From Planktothrix paucivesiculata PCC 9631 (GTDB taxonomy: Bacteria; Cyanobacteriota; Cyanobacteriia; Cyanobacteriales; Microcoleaceae), in the NCBI RefSeq assembly GCF_900009265.2, contig NZ_LR734982.1, positions 167,242-231,241 of the forward strand: a stretch of 64,000 nt of DNA, read 5' to 3'. The notes beneath the pieces are model-generated. The model was not told where the DNA came from. It searched no databases and worked only from the letters and a program-made list of their open reading frames with translations. Position numbers and translations under genes: made by a program. Below, piece after piece: positions 36,461 through 47,000 of the stretch. Within the stretch, counting starts at the first letter, position 1. Every line of letters starts with the position of its first letter.

Positions 36461-36569
36461 CCTCGTTGCTAGGTTCCACCTAGCAATGCTATTTTGCAGG
36501 CTCCGCCTGCTGTTTGAACCGGAGGCAGAGCCTCCTATTTGCATTCCTAGGTGGAACCTGGGAACGAGG
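36461..36569. repeat. Composite palindromic element
   Basis: Outer arms CCTCGTTGCTAGGTTCCACC and the near-reverse GGTGGAACCTGGGAACGAGG enclose two smaller hairpins, GCAGGCTCCGCCTGC and GGAGGCAGAGCCTCC. The whole could fold into a cruciform of about 110 bases. It lies after the barstar gene and before putA, so it may terminate the RNase operon. The rest of the gap to 36761 shows no gene. Confidence 0.8.
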
Positions 36570-36761
36570 GCAACGAGGGTAATAATCTAAGAAGAAATAC
36601 TGTTAATAAAACCTCAACTTTAACACCTTTTAATCCAGTCACCCCTTTAGACGTACAATAGAAGAAATGAACCTAAACACAAATGAGGGGAAATAATTGT
36701 CAGAACTTCCTGACATTTCCCCTCATTCGTCATGCTGTATCTTAACTGGAGACATTCAACC

Positions 36762-39737
36762 GTGGTTGCACAATACCCTGACACCTACGAACCCAAAACC
36801 CTAGAAATTGCTAAACAATTACTGGTGGCGACCCAAGAAAAAAAACGCTCATTGTTCGGACAGTTACAAGACCAAATGCGCTTAGATGATAAGCTCCTCG
36901 ACTGGACAATGGCAAACCCAGGTTTACGGGTACAATTATTTCATTTTATTGACTGTTTACCCGCATTACGGAGTAAATCCGAAATTGCCGCCCACCTTCA
37001 GGAATATTTGACAACAGCAGAAGTCGAACTTCCCGATATGTTGAAAAAATTACTCAACTTTGCCAACCCCGACTCCGTACCCGGACAACTGGCGGCGACT
37101 ACCGTAGCTCCGGCGGTAGAAACCCTAGCTCAAAAATATATTGCTGGGGAAAATATTCCTAAAGTGATTAAAACTTTAGAACAGTTACGCAAAGATAAAA
37201 TGGCGTTTACTGTTGATTTATTAGGGGAAGCTGTTATTACGGAAACTGAGGCGCAGTCTTATCTAAATAATTATTTAGAATTGATGGAAAAACTCAGTGA
37301 GGCTGCTAAAAAATGGCAGAATATTCCCCAAATTGATCAAGCCGATGGTAACCCGATTCCTAAAGTTCAAGTTTCGGTTAAATTAACCGCATTTTATTCC
37401 CAATTTGATCCTTTAGATGCTCAAGGAAGTGAAGAAAAAGTCGGTGAACGCATCCGTATTTTATTACGTCGGGCGCAGGAATTGGGGGCAGCGGTGCATT
37501 TTGATATGGAACAATACGCCTATAAAGATTTAACCTTCAGTATTTTAAAAAATCTGTTGATGGAATCAGAATTCCGCAACCGGACAGATATTGGGATGAC
37601 AGTACAAGCCTATTTACGAGAATCTCAAAAGGATTTAGAAGGGATTATTGAATGGGTGAAATTGCGGGGATATCCGGTGAGTGTTCGACTGGTAAAAGGG
37701 GCCTATTGGGATCAGGAAACGATTAAATCTATGCAGAATGACTGGCCCCAACCTGTCTATAATGATAAGGCGGCGACGGATGCTAATTTTGAACGATTGA
37801 CTAAATTGATGTTAGAAAATCATCAATATATTTATTCAGCTATTGGTAGCCATAATGTCCGTTCTCAGGCTAGAGCGATCGCGATCGCCGAAACCTTAAA
37901 TGTGCCTAGTCGTGCCTTTGAAATGCAGGTTTTATATGGTATGGGTGACCAACTGGCTAAAGCTTTAGTTCAGAAAGGATATCGGGTGAGAATGTATTGC
38001 CCCTATGGGGATTTACTACCTGGAATGTCCTATTTAATTCGACGGTTATTAGAGAATACGGCTAATAGTTCTTTTGTGCGCCAAAGTTCCGAGAATCGCC
38101 CAGTTGAGGAGTTATTATCTCCCCCAAAAGATAACCAGAATAGTAATATTTTTGAGACTTGGAAACCCGTATTTCCTAATTCAGCCGATACCAATTTTTC
38201 TAATGCTGCTTTACGGGATAAAGGGGTGCGGGCCTTAGAAATTGTCTATAACCAATTGGGACAAAACTATAACCCGTTAATTAATGGTCAATATGTGAAT
38301 ACCGCCCAAATGGTGGACTCGGTAAACCCCTCCAACCCCTCGGAAATTGTTGGGAAAGTCGGGTTAATTACCATTGACCAAGCGGAAACCGCCATTCAAG
38401 CCGCCAAAGCTGCGTTCCCTGCCTGGCGGCATACCCCCGTGCGGGAACGGGCAGGTGTGCTACGCAAAGCCGCCGACCTGTTTGAACAACGGCGAGCGGA
38501 GTTTAGTGCTTGGATGGTCTATGAAGTGGGAAAACCCTTGCATCAGTGCGATGCAGAGGTATCGGAAGCGATTGATTTTTGTCGCTATTATGCCGATGAA
38601 ATGGAACGGTTAGATCAGGGCTACCAGTATGACACCGCCGGAGAAACCAACCGTTATAACTATCAACCCCGCGGCATTTCTCTGATTATTTCCCCCTGGA
38701 ATTTCCCCCTGGCGATACCTGTGGGCATGACGGTAGCATCTTTGGTAACGGGTAACTGCACGTTACTCAAGCCTGCGGAAGTGTCATCGGTGATCGGTGC
38801 TAAAATTACGGAAGTATTAGTTGATGCAGGTGTGCCACCGGGTGTGTTCCAATTTGTGCCAGGAAAAGGCTCAACGGTGGGTTCCTACATGGTACAACAC
38901 CCGGATGTTCACATGATTACCTTCACGGGTTCCCAGGAGGTGGGGTGCCGGATTTATGCTGAAGCGGCACTGCTGAAACCTGGACAGAAACACCTGAAGC
39001 GGGTGGTTGCCGAAATGGGGGGCAAAAATGCCGTTATTGTTGATGAAAGTGCCGACCTTGACCAAGCGGTGGCGGGGGTGGTCTATTCTGCCTTTGGGTA
39101 TACGGGTCAAAAATGTTCGGCCTGTTCCCGGGTGGTGGTCTTGGAACCCGTTTATCAGGCGTTTGTTAACCGTTTAACGGAGGCAGTAAGGTCTTTAAAT
39201 GTGGGGGATGCGGCGTTACTGAGTACGCAAGTCGGGCCAGTGATTGATGCCAATGCTCAACAGAAGATTCAGGAGTATATTGAGATTGGCAAACAAGAAG
39301 CAGAATTAGCGATCCAAGTGGCTGCACCGGAAACCGGTTATTTTGTCGGGCCTACGGTTTTTATTAATGTTTTACCGACGGCAAAAATCGCCCAAGAGGA
39401 AATTTTTGGGCCTGTTTTATCGGTAATTAAAGCGCAAAATTTTGAGGAGGCTTTAGATATTGCCAATGGGACTAATTTTGCTTTAACCGGGGGTTTATAT
39501 TCCCGAACTCCCTCCCATATTAGCAAGGCTAAAGCGGAATTTGAAGTGGGAAATTTGTATATTAACCGAGGCATTACGGGGGCTATTGTTTCCCGTCAAC
39601 CCTTCGGTGGTTTCAAACTTTCCGGTGTCGGTTCTAAGGCGGGGGGCCCAGATTATCTATTACAATTCTTAGAACCCCGTCACATTACTGAAAATATTCA
39701 ACGTCAGGGTTTTGCACCAATTGAAGGGATGGAATAA
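36762..39737 (+). CDS. putA: Bifunctional proline dehydrogenase / L-glutamate gamma-semialdehyde dehydrogenase
   Basis: About 991 residues; oxidises proline to glutamate in two steps. The FAD-dependent proline dehydrogenase barrel covers roughly 80-460 (VSVKLTAFYSQFDPLD, SVRLVKGAYWDQE, YGMGDQLAKAL). The aldehyde dehydrogenase follows from about 510 (IISPWNFPLAIP, ITFTGSQEVG, GYTGQKCSACSRVV with the catalytic Cys, EEIFGPVLSVI). I favour GTG at 36762 (VVAQYPDTYE), with GGAG nine bases upstream, over an ATG ten codons earlier. There is no DNA-binding domain, so it is an enzyme only. Its terminator is split by an ISAs1 element. Confidence 0.93.
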   Translation: MVAQYPDTYEPKTLEIAKQLLVATQEKKRSLFGQLQDQMRLDDKLLDWTMANPGLRVQLFHFIDCLPALRSKSEIAAHLQEYLTTAEVELPDMLKKLLNFANPDSVPGQLAATTVAPAVETLAQKYIAGENIPKVIKTLEQLRKDKMAFTVDLLGEAVITETEAQSYLNNYLELMEKLSEAAKKWQNIPQIDQADGNPIPKVQVSVKLTAFYSQFDPLDAQGSEEKVGERIRILLRRAQELGAAVHFDMEQYAYKDLTFSILKNLLMESEFRNRTDIGMTVQAYLRESQKDLEGIIEWVKLRGYPVSVRLVKGAYWDQETIKSMQNDWPQPVYNDKAATDANFERLTKLMLENHQYIYSAIGSHNVRSQARAIAIAETLNVPSRAFEMQVLYGMGDQLAKALVQKGYRVRMYCPYGDLLPGMSYLIRRLLENTANSSFVRQSSENRPVEELLSPPKDNQNSNIFETWKPVFPNSADTNFSNAALRDKGVRALEIVYNQLGQNYNPLINGQYVNTAQMVDSVNPSNPSEIVGKVGLITIDQAETAIQAAKAAFPAWRHTPVRERAGVLRKAADLFEQRRAEFSAWMVYEVGKPLHQCDAEVSEAIDFCRYYADEMERLDQGYQYDTAGETNRYNYQPRGISLIISPWNFPLAIPVGMTVASLVTGNCTLLKPAEVSSVIGAKITEVLVDAGVPPGVFQFVPGKGSTVGSYMVQHPDVHMITFTGSQEVGCRIYAEAALLKPGQKHLKRVVAEMGGKNAVIVDESADLDQAVAGVVYSAFGYTGQKCSACSRVVVLEPVYQAFVNRLTEAVRSLNVGDAALLSTQVGPVIDANAQQKIQEYIEIGKQEAELAIQVAAPETGYFVGPTVFINVLPTAKIAQEEIFGPVLSVIKAQNFEEALDIANGTNFALTGGLYSRTPSHISKAKAEFEVGNLYINRGITGAIVSRQPFGGFKLSGVGSKAGGPDYLLQFLEPRHITENIQRQGFAPIEGME

Positions 39738-39764
39738 CCCCACCCTAACCCTCCCCTTATCAAG

Positions 39765-41190
39765 CCAGGGTGTTTTCATTGTCGGGGGTAAAAAAGAAAA
39801 TAAAAGTGATCTTTTTTTGGTAAAATCAAAGAAAGATCACTTTTATTTGATTTTAAAAAACTATGTTAAACAGTATAATCGAACAACTGAAGTTAGTCAA
39901 GGATTTTCGGAAAAATCGTGGTAAAAGACATGAATTATGGGTAGTGTTGACTATCATTGTTTTAGCACTGCTAACTGGCAATGTTACTTATAAGCAAATA
40001 GATAATTTTAGAAAAAATGAAGAAAATAAGCTAATTAAATTATTAGAAACTAACACTAAAAAATTGCCGTCTTATAGTACCATAAGACGAGTAATGCTCG
40101 GAATAAATTCAATAGAAATTCAGTTGGTTTTTCAGTCAATAGTCCAGGAATATTATTGGCAACAAGAAGGCGTTGATTGGATTGCGATCGATGGAAAATC
40201 TTTAAAAAACACCCTGACTAACTATGAAAATCAGAAACAAAATATGTTAATTATGGTATCTTGGTTTAGTCAAGAAACAAAGTTAGTAATTAAATCGGAA
40301 AGTTTTGAAAGTAAACAAAGTTCTGAAAACGCTAAAGTTCTGTCTATGATAGAAAAATGCGGGTTATTAAATAAAGTATTTACCCTCGATGCTCTCCATT
40401 GTAGTAAGGAAACAACTCAGGCAATAATTGAGAGCAAAAATAATTATTTAATTACGGTAAAAGGGAATCAAATTAAATTGCACAATCGGATCAAGATTTT
40501 AGCAGAAATCGAAAAACCTTTAACGGTATATGAAGAAAAAGATGTCAGTCATGGGCGAAATATTAGCAGAAAAGTATCAGTATTTGATAGCCAAAATGTC
40601 AACCATAAAAATTATCCTCATCTTCAAAGTTTTATTCAGGTAGAAAGAACGGGTTTTCGGGGTGATCAAGAATATAATGAGACTTTATATTATATTAGTA
40701 GTCAGAAATTAAGTGCGAAAACATTTGCAGAAAAAATTAAAGCACATTGGTTAATTGAAAATCAAGTACATTGGGTCAAAGATGTGAATTTTAATGAAGA
40801 TAAATCAAGAATAAAAGGCATAGACGTAGCCGGAAAATTCTCGTTATTAGTAACATTAATTTTGAATATATACAGAAGTTTGGGTTTTAGCTCAATAAAA
40901 GAGGGACAGTCATGGTTGGGAAATAATTGGGAAAAGATTTTAGCGATCGCCTGAATTAATTAAGTTTTTAAAACTATTTTTCTAAAAAAACATTCAAAAT
41001 ATTTAATAATAAATAGTCATAAAGTCTTATTAATCAAGACAATGGCTATCTTTTGCTGTTAATAAATATGAAAATTGTTCATTCTTAATATTTCCCACTT
41101 ATCTGATGAAAATTAGAGAGAATTTGATCGGAAAAATTGATAATTTTTTTTGAAGATAGCGATCGCATTTGGGAAAATGAAAACCCCCTG
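39765..41190 (+). mobile_element. ISAs1-family insertion sequence with 9-base target duplication
   Basis: CTTATCAAG occurs at 39756-39764 and again at 41191-41199, flanking an element of 1426 bases. Ends are CAGGGTGTTTTCATT on the left and AATGAAAACCCCCTG on the right. Joined flanks give a CCCTCCCC...GGAGGG palindrome, so the element entered the putA terminator. Inside the left end, 39800-39847 forms a strong hairpin (AAAAGTGATCTTT / AAAGATCACTTTT) before the transposase, which may block transcription from outside. Confidence 0.9.
39863..40954 (+). CDS. ISAs1-family transposase
   Basis: A 363-residue DDE transposase. N-terminal segment VKDFRKNRGKRHELWVVLTI is the family's associated domain. 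Catalytic Asp in WIAIDGKSLKNT, Asp in FTLDALHCSKET, and the C-terminal HWLIENQVHWVKDVNFNEDK supplies the Glu. Full-length and without frameshift, so it is probably functional. Confidence 0.93.
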   Translation: MLNSIIEQLKLVKDFRKNRGKRHELWVVLTIIVLALLTGNVTYKQIDNFRKNEENKLIKLLETNTKKLPSYSTIRRVMLGINSIEIQLVFQSIVQEYYWQQEGVDWIAIDGKSLKNTLTNYENQKQNMLIMVSWFSQETKLVIKSESFESKQSSENAKVLSMIEKCGLLNKVFTLDALHCSKETTQAIIESKNNYLITVKGNQIKLHNRIKILAEIEKPLTVYEEKDVSHGRNISRKVSVFDSQNVNHKNYPHLQSFIQVERTGFRGDQEYNETLYYISSQKLSAKTFAEKIKAHWLIENQVHWVKDVNFNEDKSRIKGIDVAGKFSLLVTLILNIYRSLGFSSIKEGQSWLGNNWEKILAIA

Positions 41191-41252
41191 CTTATCAAGA
41201 GGAGGGAAGAAGATAAGGCGATCGCTCTTTTTAAGTTAAAGGGCGATCGCGC

Positions 41253-41279
41253 TATAATTAAAATAAGATTATTGAGGAG
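41253..41279 (+). promoter_or_regulatory. Probable promoter -10 box and ribosome binding site
   Basis: TATAAT at 41253-41258 and GAGGAG at 41274-41279, followed by an ATG at 41290. No good -35 box is seen. An inverted pair of GCGATCGC octamers lies just upstream. The site would drive the orphan antitoxin gene. Confidence 0.4.
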
Positions 41280-41289
41280 TTGAAAGAAT

Positions 41290-41589
41290 ATGAACCATAA
41301 ACTCATCGATTCTTTAGTTCAAATCATTTCTTCATTAACACCTGAAGAAAGACAAAACCTAGAAAAACAATTAGCAAATCAGCAACTATTAATTCAACAG
41401 TCTTCTATTTCTATTAAAGATGATCCTTGCGTGGGAATGGGGAAAGATCGAGAAGATTTACAGAATTATAGTGAACCTAATACTCAAGAATGGCTTCATG
41501 CAGTTGCCAACAATCCCGCCTTTGACTTTCTAAAAAACCCTGAAGAAGATATTTACACCATTACTGATGGAAAGCCGTTTTATGATTAA
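41290..41589 (+). CDS. Orphan antitoxin of a truncated MazF-like pair
   Basis: A 99-residue acidic protein (LTPEERQNLEKQLANQQ; ending EEDIYTITDGKPFYD). It overlaps by eight bases the start of a gene that opens MIKGKVVLVPFP, the typical start of a MazF/PemK toxin. Such short acidic proteins with a C-terminal TDGKP motif are found upstream of MazF toxins in cyanobacteria. The toxin is broken here, leaving the antitoxin without its partner. Confidence 0.72.
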   Translation: MNHKLIDSLVQIISSLTPEERQNLEKQLANQQLLIQQSSISIKDDPCVGMGKDREDLQNYSEPNTQEWLHAVANNPAFDFLKNPEEDIYTITDGKPFYD

Positions 41590-41641
41590 AGGTAAAGTTG
41601 TATTAGTGCCTTTCCCTCCCGTCTTTTGGCAATTGACTTAA
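41582..41641 (+). pseudogene. Truncated MazF/PemK-like toxin, N-terminal 19 codons only
   Basis: The frame MIKGKVVLVPFP fits the N-terminal strand of MazF toxins but then turns to PVFWQLT and stops. The normal protein is about 110 residues. The sequence after the first 12 codons is the reverse complement of a DUF2281-like gene, so a deletion or rearrangement joined the two genes tail to tail. Confidence 0.6.
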
Positions 41642-41815
41642 AACTTCTTCTGGAATATCTTTAATAATATCATCTGCTACTTCCCAAATGGGTTTATAAG
41701 GTTTTTCTGTCGGTTTAACGGTTTCCTTAAGAGAGCGAATGAACTCTAAGACCTCATCCAGTTGAGAAGCAGGAATTTGTTCTAATTCCTGTAGAATTAC
41801 TTCTTTGGTTGTCAT
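41603..41815 (-). CDS. DUF2281-like antitoxin-type protein, C-terminally truncated
   Basis: A 70-residue protein (TTKEVILQELEQIPASQLDE, VLEFIRSLKE, DIPEEVLSQLPKDGRERH). Family members usually end LPKDGAEQHDHYIYG or similar; here the frame stops right after the conserved LPKDG, where it meets the MazF remnant on the other strand. It may still fold. No partner toxin adjoins it. Confidence 0.7.
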   Translation of the reverse strand: MTTKEVILQELEQIPASQLDEVLEFIRSLKETVKPTEKPYKPIWEVADDIIKDIPEEVLSQLPKDGRERH

Positions 41816-42018
41816 AGTGCTCTTATTGATTAATCTAAGTTAATTATAGCATCTTAGTAAATTGTATGATCGGCGATCGCATTCCAACACATGAACCAGT
41901 CAGAAAAGCGATCGCCATTTTTAAAATAGCGATCGCTCTTCTCTGCTTTAACTTAATTAGATAAGTGATTGCAATTTTCATGGGAATATTAGGGAAAGTT
42001 GGCAAGGAGAATATAAAC

Positions 42019-43734
42019 CTATCGAGGCCAAACTTTAATTGCTATATCAGCTAATTTGTCAGCACGAGCTTTAATTTCATCAGCGTTCCAAGCTACTATC
42101 TCTTCAAAATATTTATTAAGGGAAACATTAGAGTCCCGATATTTCGTTTTCTTTTCATCAAAGGGTTTGTTTCCAAGTTCAGAATTGTATCCTGTTAGCG
42201 TAAGATTTCCCAAAGTATGTAATAATTCTTTTTTTACTTGGCTAGAATTGTTACCTAGCATCTTTTCCCATTGAGGGGTTAATGTTTGAGGCATAATATG
42301 TTCAATCGTTAGATTGTCAGGATCTACTTTTTCTTTACTAAGCGTAAAATTTAAACTTTCCAGAATTAATTTAATTCGATCAGAATTCTTTGAACTATAC
42401 AAAGACTTAGTAATAATTTTTTTACGAAAATCCTCATCTGAGGGCCAAATTTTCTCTTTTTCATATCCGCACAGAACTGTCTGTAGTCCCTTTACCAAGT
42501 CATCGGAGTTTGCTGCTTGAACTTCTTTGTATAAATTATTGAATACCTTACCCAAGCTTTTTGTAGAAACATCAGCAAACCAACGACGCACAAAATAAGA
42601 CTCTAAGTAACCCAAAATAGTTTCAAACTGTTCAAGAGAAAGTTTATCCTTATCAAACTCGTCATAAACGTTAAGCAGGAAAATATGGCAAGTTGTGAAG
42701 TCCAAACGCATTAACCGCTCGAACCTATAACGTAGCTTACCTTCTGATTCTCTATGATAAAATTTTAATCGCTGATAGTATTTAATAAATTGTATAATTT
42801 CTTCTAACTTAGATTCAATTTCATTAGGCGCATTATCAAAACGATTTTTGATGACTTTATAAACTTCTTTCTCATTTACTGCTTCTCCATCTTTACGCAA
42901 ATAAAACCAAAATGCAGTTGTTAATTCACGCGCATATTCTTTTGGAGGTACATTAGCCTTGAATTGATTTTCAAGATGCAACCATTTATCCTGATATATT
43001 TCTTCTCGTTTCTGACGGGGCAATTTCATGAAAATATAGTTACGCACTAAGTCAGCTTGAGTTAGTTCTTCTCCCTTATAATTTAAGCTTTCAAAAATCA
43101 GATACGGATTATCTTGCTCATCGGAAGTAATATTAACTAGAATTAAACGTTCTAAAATAACAGTCTTGAATTTTGCTAAATCTAGTGCCAAACCTCCTTC
43201 TTCTTGATGGGGTTTTTTAAGTTTCTCTTTGAAAAAATTATAACATTGGTATATCATGCCTTCTTTTTTCATTTCTTTCTCTTTTGTGGCTGTGACAATG
43301 CTTTGATAAGTTTCCTGATCTCCTTGAGTTGGTAATACCTTGTAAAAATCTTCACCTTCTTTATATTGATTGGTTAAAATTTTATCATACAACTCTCCAG
43401 CAAGTTTTTGATTTTTATCCTTAATTGTTGGAGTTTTATCTTTTAACAAATACTGACGAATAGCAGCTAATAAAACAGTGAGAGTAATTAAGCGTTGTTG
43501 CCCATCAATAACTAGAAAAGGAGATATACCATCTGCTGTTCCAAGTATTGCCTGAGTAACAATAGCCCCCACAAAATATGAACCTTCTACTTCATTAGTA
43601 TAAAGTTTCATCAGATCTTCCCAAAGATTTTCCCAGTTTTCTGTAGTCCAAGAGTAGGGTCTTTGAAAAAGGGGAATTTGGAATTGTTTAGTACCTTCTA
43701 ATAGATTCCTAAGAGTTGTTTCTGTAGCTTTCAT
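42019..43734 (-). CDS. Single-chain GmrSD-like type IV restriction protein (DUF262 + DUF1524)
   Basis: A 571-residue protein. The N-terminal DUF262 domain has the ParB/Srx-like motif VIDGQQRLITLTVLLA and FQRPYSWTTENWENL at the start. The C-terminal DUF1524 domain has the HNH-type motif LTIEHIMPQTLTPQW (His479) and LGNLTLTGYNSELGNKPF. GmrSD enzymes cut phage DNA with modified bases using NTP. All key motifs seem intact. It stands alone, flanked by non-coding DNA, in a region rich in toxin-antitoxin relics. Confidence 0.88.
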   Translation of the reverse strand: MKATETTLRNLLEGTKQFQIPLFQRPYSWTTENWENLWEDLMKLYTNEVEGSYFVGAIVTQAILGTADGISPFLVIDGQQRLITLTVLLAAIRQYLLKDKTPTIKDKNQKLAGELYDKILTNQYKEGEDFYKVLPTQGDQETYQSIVTATKEKEMKKEGMIYQCYNFFKEKLKKPHQEEGGLALDLAKFKTVILERLILVNITSDEQDNPYLIFESLNYKGEELTQADLVRNYIFMKLPRQKREEIYQDKWLHLENQFKANVPPKEYARELTTAFWFYLRKDGEAVNEKEVYKVIKNRFDNAPNEIESKLEEIIQFIKYYQRLKFYHRESEGKLRYRFERLMRLDFTTCHIFLLNVYDEFDKDKLSLEQFETILGYLESYFVRRWFADVSTKSLGKVFNNLYKEVQAANSDDLVKGLQTVLCGYEKEKIWPSDEDFRKKIITKSLYSSKNSDRIKLILESLNFTLSKEKVDPDNLTIEHIMPQTLTPQWEKMLGNNSSQVKKELLHTLGNLTLTGYNSELGNKPFDEKKTKYRDSNVSLNKYFEEIVAWNADEIKARADKLADIAIKVWPR

Positions 43735-44069
43735 GTTGTTGGTTTAATTCAAGATGTTTTTATGTTTTTCTGTTTTGGGTAAAACAGTTAATCTTTAAGA
43801 TTTTACCATAATCTTTAGAACTGTTATATTTGCTGCTTACAATGAGAATTGTCAGCCTTGCCCCACTAAAGTGCTACTACAAGCAGCGATCACTAAATTC
43901 CATATTACAATACAAGCGTAAATCTGAGCAGAATTGCTTTCTGGTAACTTTCCAATCCAATTTTCCGTGATATGATGTGCAAAAAACCATGAGTAGTAAT
44001 AACCCCAAAAAACCAGGACATTAACTGTTCACCCGCAGTTCTAATCCCCAGACTTTCCATGATAGCTCT
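43735..44069. other. Intergenic stretch
   Basis: About 335 bases between two divergent genes (restriction protein on minus, histidine kinase on plus). I see no gene, tandem repeat or strong hairpin. It must carry both promoters. Confidence 0.6.
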
Positions 44070-47000
44070 ATGAAGCGCAAATGGCTGTATAAATTCCTAT
44101 CTCCGAATCGGCAGATTGTCCCCTATTTGGTTCTGTTGGGTACTTTGGTGCTAACGGCGATCGCCACCTATTATGTAGAATCAACAGCCCGTAGTCAGGA
44201 TAAGTTGCAATTTAATGCCTCCGCCCAACAGACGGAAAACCTGATTCGAGATCGGGTTAAAACCTATATTGCCTTGCTCCGCGCCGGAAGCGGTTTATTT
44301 GCCAGTCATGATACCGTGGATCGAGAAAAATTCCGCGCCTATATGGAACAGTTACAACTGCGGGGCGAATATCCTGGGATTCAGGGAATAGGGTTTACGA
44401 TTCGGGTTCGACCCTCGGAAAAAGATCAATTAATTGCCCAGATGAAAGCTGAAGGTATTCCTAACTTGGCGATCAATCCTGATTATCCTCGACCGGAATA
44501 TCATGCCATTATCTACCTAGAACCCCTAGATAAACGCAATCAAGCCGCCATTGGTTTTGATATGTTTACCGAACCCGCGCGTCACCGCGCCATGGAACAC
44601 GCCCGGGATGCAGGGGTGGCCGCGGCATCGGGGAAGGTTAAACTCCGACAAGAAATCGATGGCGAACAACAAGCGGGTTTTCTGATCTATTTTCCCATTT
44701 ATCGAGGTAATTCTACTCCCCCAACGGTCACAGAACGCAGGGAGAAATTGCTGGGATTTATCTATAGTCCGTTTCGGATGGGTGACTTGATGAAAGGGCT
44801 GTTCGGAAATCACCGAGAATCTTTTATCGATTTTGAAATTTATGATGGTTTAGCGATTACTCCATCTTCTCTATTGTATACTTCTAATCCCGATCGTCTA
44901 TTAGGTTTTAAGCCCCAATTTGAGCGCCGAAAAATGCTCTCGATTGCCGGACAAACTTGGACGATTGTTTATACTTCCCGTCCTGAACTTGATTTTAATT
45001 CCCAACGTCTGATTGCTCCCTATATTGCCTTAGTAGGAAGTTGTGTTGGTATTATCTTATTTGGATTAATGCGATCGCAAATTAAAGCCCGACATATTGC
45101 GGAAAAAACCGCCACGGAACTGCGAAAATCAGAAAAAGCTTTGCAAGATAGTGAAGCCCGATTTCAGGCTTTTATGGACTATAACCCGGCCGTCGCTTGG
45201 ATTTGCGATCGCCAAGGTCGAATGTTATATTTCAGTAGAAGTTATACCCAAACCTTTCCAGTTTCCCAAGACGCTTCAGAAACAACTATATTTGATATTT
45301 TTCCTCCAGATATAGCCTCTAAATTCTTGACTCATACTTCGATCGTGGCTTCGCAAAACTTGGTTTTAGAAGTGATTGAATCTCTGCCTCGACGTGGCAG
45401 CCAAATCGGAGAATTTCTCATCTATCAATTTCCAATTTGGGTTGATCAGGGAGAGCCATTAGTTGGGGGTGTCGCCATTGATCGCACAGAAAGTCATCGA
45501 GCCGAAACCCTATTGCGTCGCTCAGAAGTACAATACCGGACAATGGTTGAACAATCTCCCCTGAGTATTTCAATCCTATCATTAGATGGTTCAGTTCAGC
45601 GAGTGAATCGAGCCTGGGAGGAGCTATGGGGAATTAAAGCAGAAACGATTAAAGACTACAATCTTTTAGCTGATCAACAACTGATTGAAAAGGGGGTAAT
45701 TCCCTATATACAAAAGGGTTTAGCAGGGGAAGCCGTGGCTATTCCTCCGATTTTATATGATCCTCATCAAAGCTTCCCAGGACTGTCGAGTTATGGGTAT
45801 GCTCAACGCTGGGTTGAGGCTTATATTTATCCGGTGCGGGATGAAATGGGTGAAATTCGCGAAGCCGTATTTATCTACGAAGATATCACAGAACGCAAAC
45901 ACGCCGAGGAAGAATTACAAGAGAGTGAAGCTCGGTTTAGAACCTTAATTGAAACCACCTTTGATGGCATTATTATTCATGAAAATGGCATAATTCTTGA
46001 GGCTAACCAAGGAGCGTCTATTATGTTTGATTACCCTTTAGGGGAAATGATGGGATCTTCTTTGCTGGATTTTGTCACCCCCGAGAGTCAGGATTTAATT
46101 ATACAAAATATCAGAAACAACTTAGAAGCTCCATTGGAAGCAATGGGATTAAGAAAAGATGGTACAATCTTTGATGTAGAAATCATCGGGCGTGATCAAA
46201 TTTATAAAGGACGTCAAGTTCAAGTAACAGCCCTGCGCGATATTACCACTCGTAAACAATTAGAAGCTCAACTGCGTACCCGGGCGGAGGAGTTAACAGA
46301 AGTTAACCGCCTCAAAGATGAATTTTTAGCCACACTTTCCCATGAATTGCGGACTCCTTTGAATGCTATTTTAGGATGGACACAACTGTTAATATCCCGA
46401 GATTTAGACAAAGAAACATTTAATCGGGCGACAGAAACAATTAATCGGAATAGCCGAGCTTTATCCCAACTGATAGAAGATTTATTAGATGTCTCTCGAA
46501 TTATTAGTGGAAAACTAAATTATAACCCTAATCCCACTGCTTTAATGCCGGTGATTGAATCTGCAATTGAAACGGTACGCTCCATAACTGAGGCGAAAGA
46601 TATTAAAATTAATATTTCCTGCGAGCCTAATATTGGGATGGTTTTAGGGGATAGCAACCGTTTGCAACAAGTGATATGGAATCTATTAACCAATGCGATA
46701 AAATTCAGTTCAGAAGGGGGAGAAATTCAGGTGAGAATTTATAAGTGTCAGGATCAAAATTCCTTGGGAACTGATAGCAATTCTGAAGCCATAGATTATG
46801 CAGAAATTCAAGTTATTGATAACGGACAAGGGATTAGCAAGGAGTTTTTACCCTTTGTGTTTGAAAGATTTCGTCAAGCCGATGGTTCAATTACTAGGAA
46901 ACAGGGCGGATTAGGATTAGGATTAACCATTGTTCGCCATTTAGTTGAAATCCATGGAGGAACCGTAACCGTCAATAGTCCCGGGTTAGGACACGGGACA

